Source of the DNA: Gloeophyllum trabeum ATCC 11539
Lineage: Eukaryota > Basidiomycota > Agaricomycetes > Gloeophyllales > Gloeophyllaceae
Assembly: GCF_000344685.1 (NCBI RefSeq)
Contig: NW_006920411.1
Location: 2,502,977-2,542,895 of the forward strand
DNA: 39,919 bases
Reading direction: 5' to 3'
Part shown: piece after piece, positions 1 to 10,591 of the stretch
How the letters are laid out: each line of letters starts with the position of its first letter
Numbering within the stretch: the first letter of the stretch is position 1
Notes under the pieces: generated by a model
Seen by the model: the letters and a program-made list of their open reading frames with translations, nothing else
Databases searched by the model: none
Told to the model about the DNA's origin: nothing
Program-made: the position numbers and the translations under genes

Positions 1-2
1 TT

Positions 3-176
3 GATCAACGCCGGCGTGGTCGAGGGTGGCAGTACCTTGTTCGATGGGCCGGTTATGATGAAGCAGACGACATCTGGTTACCAAGACGCGAACTCGAACA
101 ATCTACGGCGCTCGACAACTGGCTCAAGAGCCATCCTGAAGCTTCGCAATCTCCTTCGCCCGTCGCAAGTTCTTGA
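3..176 (+). pseudogene. 3' end of Ty3/gypsy chromovirus pol (integrase C-terminal chromodomain), cut by window edge
   Basis: Reading frame 3 is open from the window edge to a TGA at 174-176. It encodes a chromodomain: QYLVRWAGYDEADDIWLP followed by RRELEQSTALDNWL. This matches the chromodomain at the C-terminus of integrase in fungal chromoviruses (YLV-W-GY ... W-P ... L), which binds modified histones and steers insertion. Only the last ~57 residues are inside the window, so I cannot tell whether the element is intact upstream. It is followed by a purine-rich tract at 181-189 and a TG at 190, as expected between pol and a 3' LTR. The alternative, a host chromodomain protein, is less likely because the domain ends the protein and the LTR-like start comes directly after it. 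Confidence 0.8.
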
Positions 177-189
177 CAATGGGGAAGGG

Positions 190-400
190 TGTAATCCCGC
201 GGATTACTCCGGCGCGCGTCCCAAACTTTCAGCCACAGCGCTTCCTAATAAGGACTCGACACTTCCATTTCTGTCACGACTTCACTCGACTTCGAATATA
301 AGCTACATTTCTGTCAAGACTCTATTTCATTTATTCTTCTGTGATATTATCATGTTGTCGCGTCCGACTTATAAGTCGACGCTCCCCAGTTATGTACCCT
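190..400 (+). repeat. Possible 3' LTR of the chromovirus (5' boundary visible, 3' boundary not found)
   Basis: A polypurine tract (GGGGAAGGG, 181-189) lies 4 bp after the pol stop codon and is followed by TG at 190, the usual start of an LTR. The first bases form a hairpin: GTAATCC (191-197) and GGATTAC (201-207) around a 3-nt loop. The far end cannot be placed because no second LTR copy or target-site duplication is available. The end given here is nominal; the sequence passes into a Tc1-type transposase relic on the other strand. Confidence 0.4.
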
Positions 401-790
401 AGTTCCGTTTTCCCCCACCTGCTCGAATACGACGATTGGTCTCGTTCTTTCCGCGCGTGCCGTTCTGAGTGTTGCCCGTCCCTGTCGGGCTTCCAATGTG
501 CTGTGTAGTCTGTTGTAGACTCGATCTCGTAGCTCATCAAGGTAGATAGCAGGCTCTCCCTCAATAACTGATCACACGAAGTTCATATCCTGCATGTCCA
601 GAGTGCGCGGCCGGCCTCGAGGTCTAGCATTCGGGTTGATGACTGTGCCGTATTCCGTGTAGAGTCGGAGAACTTCAAAGACTGTGCTTATGCTGCATCC
701 CGCAAGCTCAGAAATCACTTGGAGTGTCTTGTTTTGCTCATGGCGCCAGACAATGATACGTTCACGTAGTTGTCGAGTGAGGTGAACCAT
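350..790 (-). pseudogene. Degraded Tc1/mariner-type transposase, N-terminal part with in-frame stop
   Basis: The minus-strand frame starting with ATG at 790 encodes a paired-type helix-turn-helix: LRERIIVWRHEQNKTL, then ISELAGCSISTVFEVLRLY, then an RPRGRPRTL tail (an AT-hook-like GRPR linker). This is the DNA-binding N-terminus of Tc1-like transposases common in agaricomycete genomes. A TGA at 574-572 interrupts it after NFV. The same frame then continues with an expected next segment containing AIYLDELRDRVY and stays open to a second TGA at 352-350, though similarity fades beyond about position 500. The DDE catalytic part is not recognisable, so the copy is dead. No terminal inverted repeats could be assigned. 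Confidence 0.75.
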
Positions 791-2407
791 GGTACCAGCC
801 AGTCAATACTTCAAGTTCGAGACGTCGATGAATGCTATCTGACAGTCACGCAGTCACAAGAAGCCATCTCGCATTACTGCATATGGGTATATTTGGCTCG
901 AACAAACAATGCTCACGGAAACCCGATTTTCGGTTTCATATGCAAGCGACTGTAATCTGTCAAGATGGGTGTCCCCCGACATCTGACTCGCAGGCACACA
1001 GACTCAGTTTAAATTTCTCGAGGCTGACCGCAGGAACAATCCAACGGTGTCTGAATTGTAGAACTGCCGGGCCCAGAGAGGACCCTCCGGGTCAAACCGC
1101 CAGTGGCAGACCGCGAGGTTCCTGCGAGGTTCTGCGGGTCCTCGAGGCAGGCGAAGACACGTACGGTAGAAGGTCAAACTTTCGCACACGAAGTCGACAT
1201 TTCAGTAAATATAAGCATCAGATGAGATGAGCCATCCCGCTATCGCGCGTCTTATCGAATGAAGGGTCGCTGAAAGCATCAAAAACGCAGATCAGGCAGC
1301 ATGATGCGCCATCGACCGAGCGGAGATAAGACGACGGAGGGCTATTAGAGTCGGAACAGAATATTCTGAGCTCCCCACGGGGATTTTGAGGAGTATACCA
1401 AGAAGGAGGTCTAATAGCACCGACCTTCGGTACGACCAGGCCGAATTGGACGGGCCGGTATTAACGCTACTGGCCCCTCGGTCAACTGAGCGGCCAAAGG
1501 GTGGGGACACACCTTCTCGTATATGTTGTATGCCCGAAGGATCCGAGGACGTAGGTCAGAATACGTGAAGTTTATTCAAGGAAATGAATTCGACCTGGTC
1601 ATGATGACGGCCAAAGTGATAGACCGCCCGATAAGCACAAACAGCCTGGGACTGACGATAGTATGACACGTAAATGAAGGGCAGCGTAACGTGAGGTCAT
1701 AAACCGAACGCCAGAGGGAGGTGGCATTTCTCGTGATGGTCCCGTGTCGGCGCAAATGAAATCGACATAGGACGGGGAGGGGCGCGTGCATGCTCTCATT
1801 CGTCGAACGGTGAGTGGTACTGCGAAACTCTCTTTGAGCAGATAGATCGCCTGACTGGGGCGCAGGGAATCAAAGTTGAGGTACTCGGGAGAGGCCGCAG
1901 CGTAGGGTGCGGGAAAGAAGCGATATATACAAACGTGCGTTCTAGTCCTGAATTGAAGACCCCGATGCTAAAGGCGGAGGGTATATTGGCGAGCTATGGT
2001 CCGCTGTACTATTGTGACGGTCGAGTGGGTCTCTGCGAATATTGTGGCCGCCCCGCATTGAACAGAGGAGCCAGGCAGGCAGCGAAGACGAAGCAGGTGG
2101 CTCAGGAGGAGGGGGTGCACGGAGGGACGGGGTGCTTAGTCAGCAGGGTGGCCCGGGTCCCCAAGCACGTTTCTGGGATAATAGCGTTGGACATCGTCAC
2201 TGGACCGAGCAACGGGCGTCCAAGTTTCAGCAACCGCACCGCGAAAAAAAAACACAAAAATACGACAAATCGTTGCATCCGACCCAGCGCTTGCGAAACA
2301 TATATCTACTGCCACGCCTTTCCGTTTCCTTTCTTCCGCTTGCCAGGTCTGAGCCACAGCCGTAGCCTGCTGATCAGCACTGGAACTTATCTCCTGCTGC
2401 TCTGCTT
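791..2407. other. Gene-free stretch
   Basis: No frame here shows a family I recognise, and the short open frames (for example 832-1230 and 1935-2432 on the plus strand) have unrelated compositions in overlapping frames. The left part adjoins transposon debris and may be decayed repeat. The last few hundred bases should contain the KCS1 promoter and 5' leader; an A-rich run lies near 2243-2262. No clear TATA box is visible. Confidence 0.5.
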
Positions 2408-5400
2408 ATGGGGCCGGTCTCTGATGCAGTAACCTCGCCCGAGCACCATCGCTTTGATTTCCCCCCTTCGCCGCCCAGTTCTGCTGCAGTCACTGCCCAG
2501 TCGTCGCCGCGCCTGTCTGCCCGAAGCCTGTCGCAGAACGACCAGGACATCGCGGTTAAACTTTCCTCGGCGCCGGTTATCATCAGGAGACCCTCGCACA
2601 AGTCGGCGTCCAGGCCGCTCCTCGTACACGGCGATTCTTCGGCCGCTTCTTCGTCGAGTAATGCTCCACAACAGCACTCGCCGCGCAAGCGTCTCTCCCG
2701 CACCTCGACGGCCAGAGCAGTTACCCTGCCCACTGCTCGTCCATGTATCCCGGAACGTTCTTCGACTTCGTCCACTACGTCCAGACCGTTAGCACGTCGG
2801 TCTTCGTCCACTTCAAGTTCGTCCCTCTCCCCTCCAGGCGAGGAACTGACTATGCAGCACGCCTCACCGGCTGGCATCGGCCGTAAGGTCGCTGCTACCC
2901 TTCAGCTGTTCAAAGAGTCCACCGGGACCCCGACGACCGAGGAGCCCAACCCTCTCGAGCAGCCCAGATCGGTATTAGCCAAGAGGAGAGCAGGATCATT
3001 CCATCAGGGAGATGATGTCGCTCAAGCACGCTTTGAGTTTGTTAAGAGGTCTGACTGGCCGGACCGCGAAGCGGCCGCGGTGCGCAGGGACAGGAGCAAG
3101 GTTACTCTGCAGCGAGTCAAGACGCAAGACAGCCTTACAACTGCTAGAACGTCTTTATTGAGAGAAAGTAGCGTGGACGATTTAGCCCAATGGCGGCAGG
3201 CCGTTGTGTCGTCTCGCGACGATATAGGTCGTGGTCGGCGACGCGAACGGAGGTCTCGTCCTGAATCCCCCGTTGCACTACAACCATCGTCACCTGGTTC
3301 AGATACATCTGTGTCATCTGCCGCTACATTTCAGGATTCACATGAGAGGCCTCCTCTACCCTCCCCGTCTCTTCACCGCCGCACACCTGTATTTCCTCCA
3401 TCCCCTTCGCCTTCTCGCCCTCCTCTAGACCGTGTCCCTCCGCCTTCACCCCGCAGGCCCTCCGATCATCCTTCATCGGTCCAACGGCCCACACTATCCG
3501 ATGTACCTCCGCCTAGCAGACTCTTACATCGATCGTCGTCACCGTCACCCCCGCGAGCGGATGATGAGGACTACGGACTCTCCCTTGATCCCTTAACCCC
3601 CCCACCCCCAGCTCCTACGTCGTATTCCCCTTATTCTACGGACGATGAATCGGCCTGGGAGACCGCTTCTATATCTACCACAGCGACCACCACCACCACA
3701 TCGTCTCCCTTTCCTCGTTCCCCGCTCCAGCCTACATCCACTTCTTTACCCCCGCCGCTGTTGCGATCACCCGATGATGATGACGATGACCGAGGGAATG
3801 AATATGCTGGTGCACCGCATACGGATGAGCCCGCAGCAGACTATCACACCAATGACATTAATGATTACCTCGATGTTGATTGGGACATCCCGCCTGATGG
3901 TCTTCCTCATATTCCTCTGCGACCTTTCCGTAACCAGGTTGGTGGCCACACACCGATATATAAGTTCACCAAGCGTGCAGTATGTAAGGTAAGCGCTAAT
4001 GATCCGCAGTTCATCTCGATCCTGCCCCACGCTAACACTCGATCCGATCTTCTTTTCATTATAGCCTCTGGTCTCGCGCGAGAACTTGTTCTACGAAGCT
4101 GTGGAACGTGAAGCGCCGCCTTTGCTTGAGTTCATCCCGCGCTACCTCGGTGTGATGCTCGTGCAATATCGGAGGGTGCCTCGCGAGTCTAACTTCGAGT
4201 CCGGGTTTCACGAGAAGGGTGATGCGACGCCACCAGCGCGGCCGCCACTGCACAAGGCTGCGACGGAGACCCCGACGAGATCAACGCCGAGGCCAATACC
4301 GAAACGGCAAGGTCCTTCGCCAGTACGAGATCAGCACCATGGCGATTCGGAGCCGTCAGAGGCGGAGATGCCGGAGGTGGCCCTGGACTACAACCGGCAC
4401 ATTATTCCGCAGTGGATGCTGCAGGGTCCGCGGAACCGCGCGATGTCCCAGTCGTATGCGACGGGTGGGTCGTTCTTCAGTAATCCTGCTCATCGCCGAC
4501 TGCGCCCGCATTTGAGCGGTGGGACGGCCTCCTCGCCGGATCTTGCCCTGAATCGGGTCCTGGAAGGGAATGGGTACAGACCACGCCCGAGTCCACTTGC
4601 GCAGGGTCAGAGCTTGGGAGTAAGTCTGAACGCACCAACACCGGCGAACTCGCCCAATGTACCCGCGCGGACTTTGCCGCTGCCTTTGAATGGTGCTAAG
4701 ACTACCTCGCCGAAGGACAGGGATAAGTTCGTACATTCCGCCGATGAGGACGATCATGCCATCAGAGGGCGGCCAGCGATGAGGGAGTCACTCTCAGACC
4801 GCGCTGTTATACCGCCTCAGTCTCCAGGATTCGTGTTGACCAACGGGTCGTTCGGTGGGACGGGATCTACAATGGTCAATCAGAGGTTCAAGGATCATGT
4901 CTTCAGCAGCATCTTGCGCAGGTTCACTAAACGCGCGAAGAGGCGCTGGGGCAGCGTGAGCGGTATCCGGACGGAGGATGAGGGCGACGCTGATTGCGAA
5001 GGCGAGGGCTCCGACCGTTTCGTGCGGAGGAAGAAGGCGTCTGGTCCCGTTGAGAGGCTGAAGCGCGAGGAGGCAGATCTTGGTGGTACGACTCTGCGGC
5101 GAGTGCAGAGTGAGGCCTCTCTTTCGAGGACGCCTCAGGAGCAGGACGACAAGTCCGGTGAGCCGGGAAACAATCGCACGACAGACATATTCGACTTCGA
5201 GGAGGAACGAGTGTTGCCTATCGAGCGTCAAGGCGGCCTTTGTAATCATCAGTTCTCCTCGCCCTTGCGGAGGCGGAGTCGGTCACGTTCGTTAGAGCCT
5301 CCTGCCTTGATTCGTGAAGTGTCTGGACAGCGTCGTATATCAGAACCCCCTGTAATTCCTGAGCAGCCCGAGTCGAGCGCGCCGGTGACGAGGCAGAACC

Positions 5401-6534
5401 ACTTCATCCTTATGGAGGACCTGACTGGCAGGCTGAAGCGGCCGTGCGTCTTGGACCTGAAGATGGGCACGCGTCAGTACGGTATGGATGCCACGCACGC
5501 CAAGAAGAAGAGCCAGCGCAAGAAGTGCGAGTACACCACGAGCAAGGCGCTGGGTGTGAGGCTATGTGGCATGCAGGTAAGTGTCAGATTCTGTGTTGGC
5601 TTCCACGCTGTGACTTTGGATCGCAACGGGCGCCTCATTTTTCTGCTTATATATAGAATATGTGCACTGACTCTTGCCCCCTTTTGGTAAGGTCTGGAAT
5701 AACAAGACGCAGTCCTATATGACCCAGGACAAGTACATGGGCCGCAGTGTTCGTCCGGATGAGTTCCCCTCAGTTCTCGCGTCCTTCCTGCACAATGGCG
5801 AACGCCTGATGGCTTACCAAATACCCCCTCTCCTCCAAAAGCTGTACGCGCTGGCACGCATCATTAACCGTCTGAAAGGATTCCGGTTCTATGGGTGCAG
5901 TCTGCTTCTGATTTACGAGGGCGATCCCGAGGTACAAGCTGCTTACAAGGCGGCCGCTTGCGAGCATCCTTCTTCTCGCAGTAAGCGAGGAGAGTCCCTG
6001 GAGCGAAACCGTAGCCGAGTGCCCCGGGAGAGCTCGGAGAGGCAAGAAGAGCGGCCTACCCTTCGCCGGTCGCATAGCGAGGACTTGCTCGTCGGACCCG
6101 TCACCAAGCGTTCGGGGCGCCGCCGGAAGCGTGGTGAAGTGAACATACGTATTGTGGACTTCGCCCACACCACCACGGGCAGCGACTGGCTGCCGTATCC
6201 GGAGGATCTCGACGAGGAGCGTGCGCAGGTGGTGACGAGCAGCAAAGGTTACAGGGCTGAAATAGATGCGGAGACCGGCTTGCTCTATGCGCGGTTCCCG
6301 CCACATTACCCCGACCAGCCGGATCGTGGTTTCCTCTGGGGTTTGAAGAATCTTTCGGAGGCGTTGGAGAGGATCTGGAACGAGGAGCGGATACGGAGGA
6401 TCAAAGTTTCCAGGGACGACCCCTCCATCGTGGCGCACCAGCTGCCGCCGTTATACACTGAAGGTAAAGAGATCTTCGAGGAAATCTTTGGCACCCCTGG
6501 GGAAGATCAGGACCCTGGAATGATCTCGACATAA
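2408..6534 (+). CDS. KCS1: Inositol hexakisphosphate kinase (KCS1/IP6K family)
   Basis: Phosphorylates inositol hexakisphosphate to 5-diphosphoinositol pentakisphosphate, a signal for phosphate and energy status. Exons: 2408-3988, 4065-5576, 5692-6534, giving 1311 residues. The catalytic fold is split. Strand-forming segments [11 protein letters not shown] and [16 protein letters not shown] flank intron 1, and [16 protein letters not shown] follows. The inositol-phosphate-kinase signature PCVLDLKMG lies at about residues 987-995 (the Asp and Lys bind substrate), [10 protein letters not shown] near 1100, and the metal-binding DFAHT near 1186. The first ~490 residues and the ~400 between the two halves of the domain are Ser/Pro/Arg-rich low complexity with an Asp run, probably phosphorylated and disordered. 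The ATG at 2408 is the first in frame. Plants and animals have much shorter IP6Ks; fungal KCS1 proteins are typically long like this one. Confidence 0.95.
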
Positions 6535-7102
6535 TGATAAACAACATATTCCTTTCCTCCTTTCTTTTATGGCTGTAAATTTACATGGTACGTTGGTGTC
6601 CGTCATTTCCTGCACGTGTATTTAAGGACCAGCTGCATGTTCCAACATTCACCCTGTCTAGACTGCATATCTATAATACGGTCTCGCTCTTGTAATTGTA
6701 GCTTAGGCAATGCCATGTTGCATATTTCTTGTTTCAACCTGGTTGGACCGCGATAGTCAAGTCGCCTCAGGACGAAGTGCCAAGTTTGCGAGGTGCACTT
6801 TCAAGTCCTTGACCAGGGTGTTCTGGATATCTTCCTCAACGATCGGTTATTACGACTGTTACGCAGCATTTTGCCTACTGTCTCACGTAGACCCTTGTGA
6901 GAGGTTCACTAGCAAGACGCGAGAAAACGGCGGACTGAGAGACAATGTGACAACACGCGCACTCACGGAGCTGAAAGGACTGGGTGCCTTGGCCATCACA
7001 ACAGCAGCTTGATACGGATACAGAGAGAGCAAAATGGAATTATGCCGCCCAGGCGAACAGAGTGTTTTGTATCTCTATGGCTGTCCGACAGGCCCCAGCA
7101 CA
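6535..7102. other. Intergenic stretch between convergent KCS1 and QCR9
   Basis: Contains the 3' ends of the two convergent genes. The open frame at 6710-7012 (plus) has no recognisable family and no plausible start context, so I treat it as chance. No repeats or RNA genes were seen. Confidence 0.5.
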
Positions 7103-7470
7103 TTACTCTTCGTCATCCTTCTGGATGTATCTGTCACGAATATCCTTCCATTGCTTCTGCAAAGGGGATGAGCGTACTGCACGAATAGTATGAACAGGTA
7201 GAACGGACCCCTCGGTTCCATGTGTCCCAGAACTTGGAGATTCCGATGTCAAAGCCGACGCCGAAAGCAAACGCGCCAGCAAAGATCGTGGAGACGTAGA
7301 TACCTGGCGGGGGCGCAAGACGATCAGCCGTCTACGATGACGAGGGCATACCCGACTACACTCACTGTTCCGCCTCACGATGGAGTTGTAGAATGCATTG
7401 GAGAGCTACAAACAAAGCCGAGTTTGAGCTATAATATTCCGAGAAATGTTGTAACGCAGCATACCGCCAT
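7103..7470 (-). CDS. QCR9: Cytochrome bc1 complex subunit 9 (QCR9), four-exon mini-gene
   Basis: Small single-span inner-membrane subunit of respiratory complex III. Coding exons on the minus strand: 7470-7465 (ATG GCG only), 7405-7366, 7303-7209, 7156-7103, giving 64 residues. Introns are 59, 62 and 52 nt, all GT-AG. The joined product carries the family core: IVRRNSIYVSTIFAGAFAFG, then VGFDIGISKFWDTWNRG, then KQWKDIRDRYI and an acidic DDEE tail. The ...STIFAGAF.F...FD segment is the transmembrane part diagnostic of QCR9 (yeast protein 66 residues). No single exon is long enough for an ORF scan to find it. The gene is head to head with uS11m, with 202 bp between start codons. The 6-nt first exon is the least certain piece, but a stop precedes exon 2 in frame, so an upstream start exon is required. 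Confidence 0.9.
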
Positions 7471-7672
7471 GGTGAAAGGCTCCGACACCGAGGGTCCTGC
7501 AGCAGAGGTTGGTAGCAGCGAAATGCAATGGGCAGAACGTCGTTGGCAGCGGTTCCGTCAAGGTCCGATTCCAAATAAGGCAATGATCGGAGCACAAAAT
7601 ATTCGGTTTCGAAGCCTGCGCTGGAGTTCAGTATTATGCTGAGGCCATAGGCCTGACTTGGTGTTGCTCTCC
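7471..7672. promoter_or_regulatory. Shared 202-bp head-to-head promoter of QCR9 and uS11m
   Basis: Both start codons face away from this interval, so it must hold both promoters and leaders. No canonical TATA box is visible. Two nuclear genes for mitochondrial proteins sharing it suggests co-expression, which is inference only. Confidence 0.55.
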
Positions 7673-8338
7673 ATGCTCTCATTCGTGCGCCATGCGCTGC
7701 GAGCGCAGGCCAGACGCAGGTCGGCGACGGCATGCATGTCTACATCTACAGGCCCTGGTTCTACGACTTACCACGCCGCAATCCAAGAACTCTCAGGCAG
7801 GGGCACAACACCTCCGAATCCTGCCGCTCCTTCCACTCCACAATCCTACGTGGATGAAGCGAACACGACTACCCCTGCCTCTAGCGGCTCTGTCACGTCT
7901 AACCCACTGCATCTCGCCCGGAAGGCGAAGGAGCGCGGCGAGGGGATCGCACTGCTCGCGGACAAGTACAACCTGCACGTCTTCTCCTCACGCAATAACA
8001 CGCGCGCGACGTTCACGCGCGGGGACGGCAAGATCATTCGCTGGGCCACGGGCGGGTCATGCGGGTTCAAGGGTGTGAACCGCTCGAGCTACGAGGCGGG
8101 TTACCAGGTCGCCGTGCGGATGTTCAAGGCGATCGCGGAGGAGCGGGAGGCGCTGGAGGGTATACGGGGGATGCAGATTGAGCTGATATTCAAGGGGTTC
8201 GGGCAGGGAAGGGACGCGATGTCGAAGGCGCTGTTGACTGCGGAGGGGACGCCGGCGAGGGAGGTTATTGGGAGGATAACGGACAGGACGCCGATCAAGA
8301 TTGGGGGAACGAGGGCCAAGAAGATGAGACGGTTATAA
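7673..8338 (+). CDS. MRPS18: Mitochondrial small-subunit ribosomal protein uS11m
   Basis: Component of the mitochondrial 37S ribosomal subunit platform, which binds 16S-type rRNA near the E site. Single exon, 221 residues from the ATG at 7673; the frame is open slightly further upstream but only with non-ATG codons. Residues 1-25 are Arg/Ala-rich without acids (FVRHALRAQARRRSAT), a mitochondrial presequence. After a Ser/Thr/Pro linker, the uS11 fold starts near residue 98 with YNLHVFSSRNNTRATFTRG and continues through GSCGFKGVNRSSYEAGYQVA and ELIFKGFGQGRDAM. It ends in the basic tail TPIKIGGTRAKKMRRL, matching the conserved uS11 C-terminus (yeast name Mrps18). It is divergent from QCR9. Confidence 0.92.
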   Translation: MLSFVRHALRAQARRRSATACMSTSTGPGSTTYHAAIQELSGRGTTPPNPAAPSTPQSYVDEANTTTPASSGSVTSNPLHLARKAKERGEGIALLADKYNLHVFSSRNNTRATFTRGDGKIIRWATGGSCGFKGVNRSSYEAGYQVAVRMFKAIAEEREALEGIRGMQIELIFKGFGQGRDAMSKALLTAEGTPAREVIGRITDRTPIKIGGTRAKKMRRL

Positions 8339-9405
8339 CGTAGGTTTGCTCGATACAACTCAGGAATGGGGGGCTCATCCCGCACGTAGCTCCTTCCCGT
8401 GTGTTCGCTGGTCTGGGGTTTACCCCCAGCAAGCGCGTGCAGGAACGCGTCGCGCGCGCAACATGGACAAGCACTCGTACTCTGCCGCAGAACGCCCCGT
8501 CCTGGGCCCGTCATGGCGCTATAGACCAGGGATGGTCCGTGTCGAATGCGGGAAACCCTTTCGGTGTCCAAAAGATGGAAAACACCGCGTCCCACACCGC
8601 TACCCCATTGTATCTTCGTGCTCACATGCCTTGTAGCATATCACCCAATAATATTGATTGCTTTGGAGAATAGCATTGCACATACAGCCTCCGTCACCCT
8701 CCTTCTGCCAGGAAGGAGCCACCCCCAACATCCGTCAGAAATGATTGACTCCGGAGCTCGTTTCTCTGAGTGCGTATTGAAGAATCATCGTAATCATAAC
8801 GTTCTAAGTGGGAACAACCATGCCAGCGTTATGTGTTGAGTGTCACCTGCAGGACACTGTGCTTTCAATGGTTTTCACGTGTGCGATCTTTACAATGCGC
8901 GGACTGGTTTTGGAGGATGCACGGTGCGGAGATTGAGGCCTGGGGGACGACGACAGGGCTTCCTTCCTAGCTACGGCCCTAAAGCTAAACAGATTGTATT
9001 GTATTCAGAGGCTGATGTTCCATAGGCAGTTATCAGTCACATAACCATGAACGAGAACTCGGAGGAGGTACAACACCTGGTACAAATGCACAAACGCCAA
9101 ACGCCACAAGTCGCGAGAAGTCTCGATATTGTCGCCAGGAAAGGAAGTTGCACGTGGCTGTCACATCTTCGGCAAGGCTCATCGTCCCAAGAGCTCAAGC
9201 GCAAAAGGCCATCGACAGCGACGACAGGCTCGGTGAGTACATATCTCCTCGATGGAATGCTGTAAGAGCGTCGGACGGTGCGGGACTGTTGCTATGAAGG
9301 CTGGAGAGCGAGTGAAGTGGAGCGGAACGGGATGGATGCGTTAGGTTGAGTTTGGATGCTGATGCGCCGACCGCTGCTCTGCTAGGTCCTACCACCACCC
9401 TCAAG
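8339..9405. other. Intergenic stretch with possible 5'-UTR intron of eS7
   Basis: No coding region recognised. Near the right end a strong donor (GGCTCG|GTGAGTAC, intron from 9233) and an acceptor (TGCTAG ending at 9385, with CTGAT just upstream) could define a 153-nt intron in the eS7 leader, leaving 20 bases before the ATG. The other open frames (8346-8673, 9047-9265 plus; 8101-8625 minus) look like chance. Confidence 0.4.
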
Positions 9406-10150
9406 ATGTCCGTCCAGCACAAGATCCTCCGCACGGCCAACGCGCCCACCACTCCCCCAGATGAGACCGAGACAAGCGTCGCGCAGGCCCTGATCGACCT
9501 CGAGAACAACGTCCCCGAGCTCAAGACTGAGCTTCGCCCCCTCCAAATCTCAGCAGCACGTGAAGTCGATGTCCGGGGCGGCAAGAAGGCCATCGTCATC
9601 TTCGTCCCTGTCCCTCAATTGAAGGCCTTCCACAAGGTCCAGCAAAGGTCTGTATGCAGCGCTGCAGTGTTACACGGAATGCGGTACTAAAGCGATACTG
9701 CTATGCTACTGCCAGGCTGACCCGCGAACTGGAGAAGAAGTTCTCTGACCGCCATGTTGTTTTCGTTGCCCAGCGCCGGATGCTGCGCAAGCCCACCCGG
9801 ACGTCCCGTGTCAAGCAGAAGCGCCCTCGCAGCCGCACGCTCACGAGCGTGCACGAGAAGATTCTGGAGGACTTGGTGTTCCCGACGGAGATCGTCGGCA
9901 AGAGGACCCGGGTCGCCGTCGATGGCTCGAAACTCTTGAAAGTGTGCGTACGGGTTTCACTATCGTTTCGCGCTACCGCGCTGCGCTGCCACGGTACAGC
10001 ATCGCTCACGCTGACATATCCCGATCTAGTTTCCTTGACTCGAAAGACGCCACATCACTCGAGTACAAGCTTGACTCGTTCTCGTCTGTGTACCGCCGGC
10101 TGACGGGGAAAGACGTTGTGTTCGAGTTCCCTGTGGTCGCGCAGGAGTAG
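9406..10150 (+). CDS. RPS7: 40S ribosomal protein eS7
   Basis: Eukaryote-specific protein of the cytosolic small subunit, needed for 18S rRNA processing. Exons: 9406-9647, 9716-9943, 10030-10150, giving 196 residues (yeast 190). The ATG at 9406 begins SVQHKILR; earlier in-frame codons give no conserved sequence. Family blocks are [36 protein letters not shown] (spanning intron 1), the basic block [20 protein letters not shown], and [20 protein letters not shown]. The end, [20 protein letters not shown] with a terminal DVVFEFP, is highly conserved. Both introns are GT-AG (68 and 86 nt). It lies in tandem with, and 441 bp upstream of, the Rab gene. Confidence 0.96.
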
Positions 10151-10591
10151 GTGATTTTGGGACTGGATTCCGCCATGCGCGCGTGATAGGGCCGATATGA
10201 CATGTTCTGCGGTTGTACTACGATCTCCCAAAATATATGGCATATGCCCGTTATGTGCAGCTCTTCTTTTCTCTTATCTTTGGGTACGCTAGCGTAACTC
10301 CCTGATGCTGTGATCACGCCCAAGTTCCGGGAGTGTATGTATGAATGAATCGAGTTTGGTCCGATGCGAAGAATGGTACCGGCGAGTTTATAAGGGCATC
10401 GGGTCCCGCGCCCGCGCCCGGTGTCGCTTAGGGGCAGTGTGACAGCCACCAAGACAAGTCCTCCACTGTGGACGCTCATTATTCTCTTCTTTCCCGTTAC
10501 TCTGCCTCTCTTTTCTCTCCTTTCCCTGCCCTAGCGGCGCTGTCGCGTCTTAGCCTTCACCGTCGTCTGCACTTGCAGCGGGACAGCGCGA
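10151..10591. other. Intergenic stretch upstream of the Rab-like gene
   Basis: Holds the eS7 3' end and the Rab-like gene promoter. A TTTATAA sequence at 10387-10393 lies about 200 bp before the Rab ATG and could be a weak TATA element. A pyrimidine-rich stretch at 10480-10560 fits a fungal transcription start region. No genes seen. Confidence 0.4.

Noticed and set aside
6710..7012. Possible small plus-strand gene after KCS1
   Set aside because: No family, no introns that improve it, and it lies in the 3' region of a convergent pair.
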